Below are positions 6,415 through 6,467 of a stretch of 6,467 nt of DNA, piece by piece; within the stretch, counting starts at the first letter, position 1, and every line of letters begins with the position of its first letter. Below the pieces are notes generated by a model, which was not told the origin of the DNA, searched no databases, and worked only from the letters and a program-made list of their open reading frames with translations. Origin of the DNA: Pseudomonadota bacterium (lineage in GTDB: Bacteria > Pseudomonadota > Gammaproteobacteria > Burkholderiales > Burkholderiaceae); NCBI GenBank assembly GCA_021783435.1, contig JAJXUC010000191.1:1-6467 (forward strand), read 5' to 3'. Both the position numbers and the translations under genes were made by a program.

Positions 6415-6467
6415 GAAAAAGCTGATATTTGCGGTCTCGCTCTTGCTTGCTGCCAGTGCGCAAGCCC
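6413..6467 (+). CDS. exported protein, N-terminal signal peptide only (partial at window end)
   Basis: The first 18 codons read MKKLIFAVSLLLAASAQA, a classic Sec signal peptide: two lysines, a hydrophobic core and a small-residue AxA-type cleavage site (AQA) for signal peptidase I. No lipobox cysteine is visible before the window ends. The mature protein lies beyond base 6467, so its identity is unknown. A small periplasmic protein such as a c-type cytochrome would fit, but that is a guess. The gene has its own perfect TATAAT box 50 bases upstream. No Shine-Dalgarno sequence precedes the ATG; instead the leader has a pyrimidine-rich stretch (6381-6391), and a seven-codon reading frame (6393-6416) ends on the start codon as ATGA. 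Confidence 0.8.
   Translation, partial: MKKLIFAVSLLLAASAQA

Overview
This is a GC-rich chromosomal segment, most likely from a betaproteobacterium of the order Burkholderiales. That placement rests on remembered family resemblance: the short 189-residue dCTP deaminase, the argininosuccinate lyase and the AlgZ/AlgR-type pair all look like Burkholderiales proteins. No search was run. I see no mobile element, CRISPR array, tRNA or rRNA, and no defence or biosynthetic cluster. It reads as ordinary core genome with some interesting regulatory DNA.

Layout. The left edge holds the possible tail of an unidentified gene and a strong intrinsic terminator (59-88). A DUF167/YggU-family gene starts only four bases after that terminator (93-428), followed by dcd (595-1164). 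argH lies on the minus strand (1242-2639), convergent with dcd. A LytS/AlgZ-type membrane histidine kinase (2676-3785) is divergent from argH across a 36-bp gap, and a LytTR response regulator (3790-4569) follows four bases after the kinase stop. uppP is on the minus strand (4579-5412), convergent with the regulator, and its stop codon shares a hairpin with the regulator stop. A conserved-looking gene of unknown function (5599-6183) is divergent from uppP. The right end (6184-6412) carries two tandem hairpins, a CRP-like palindrome, a perfect TATAAT box and an inverted repeat. It leads into the first 18 codons of an exported protein cut by the window edge.

The genes belong to separate housekeeping jobs: pyrimidine deoxynucleotide supply (dcd), arginine synthesis (argH), two-component signalling (kinase plus regulator) and recycling of the cell-wall lipid carrier (uppP). 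The argH / kinase / regulator arrangement matches the argH-fimS(algZ)-algR locus of Pseudomonas, but uppP sits where hemC follows algR in Pseudomonas. The most useful targets for follow-up are the unknown 194-residue protein and the control region of the truncated exported-protein gene.
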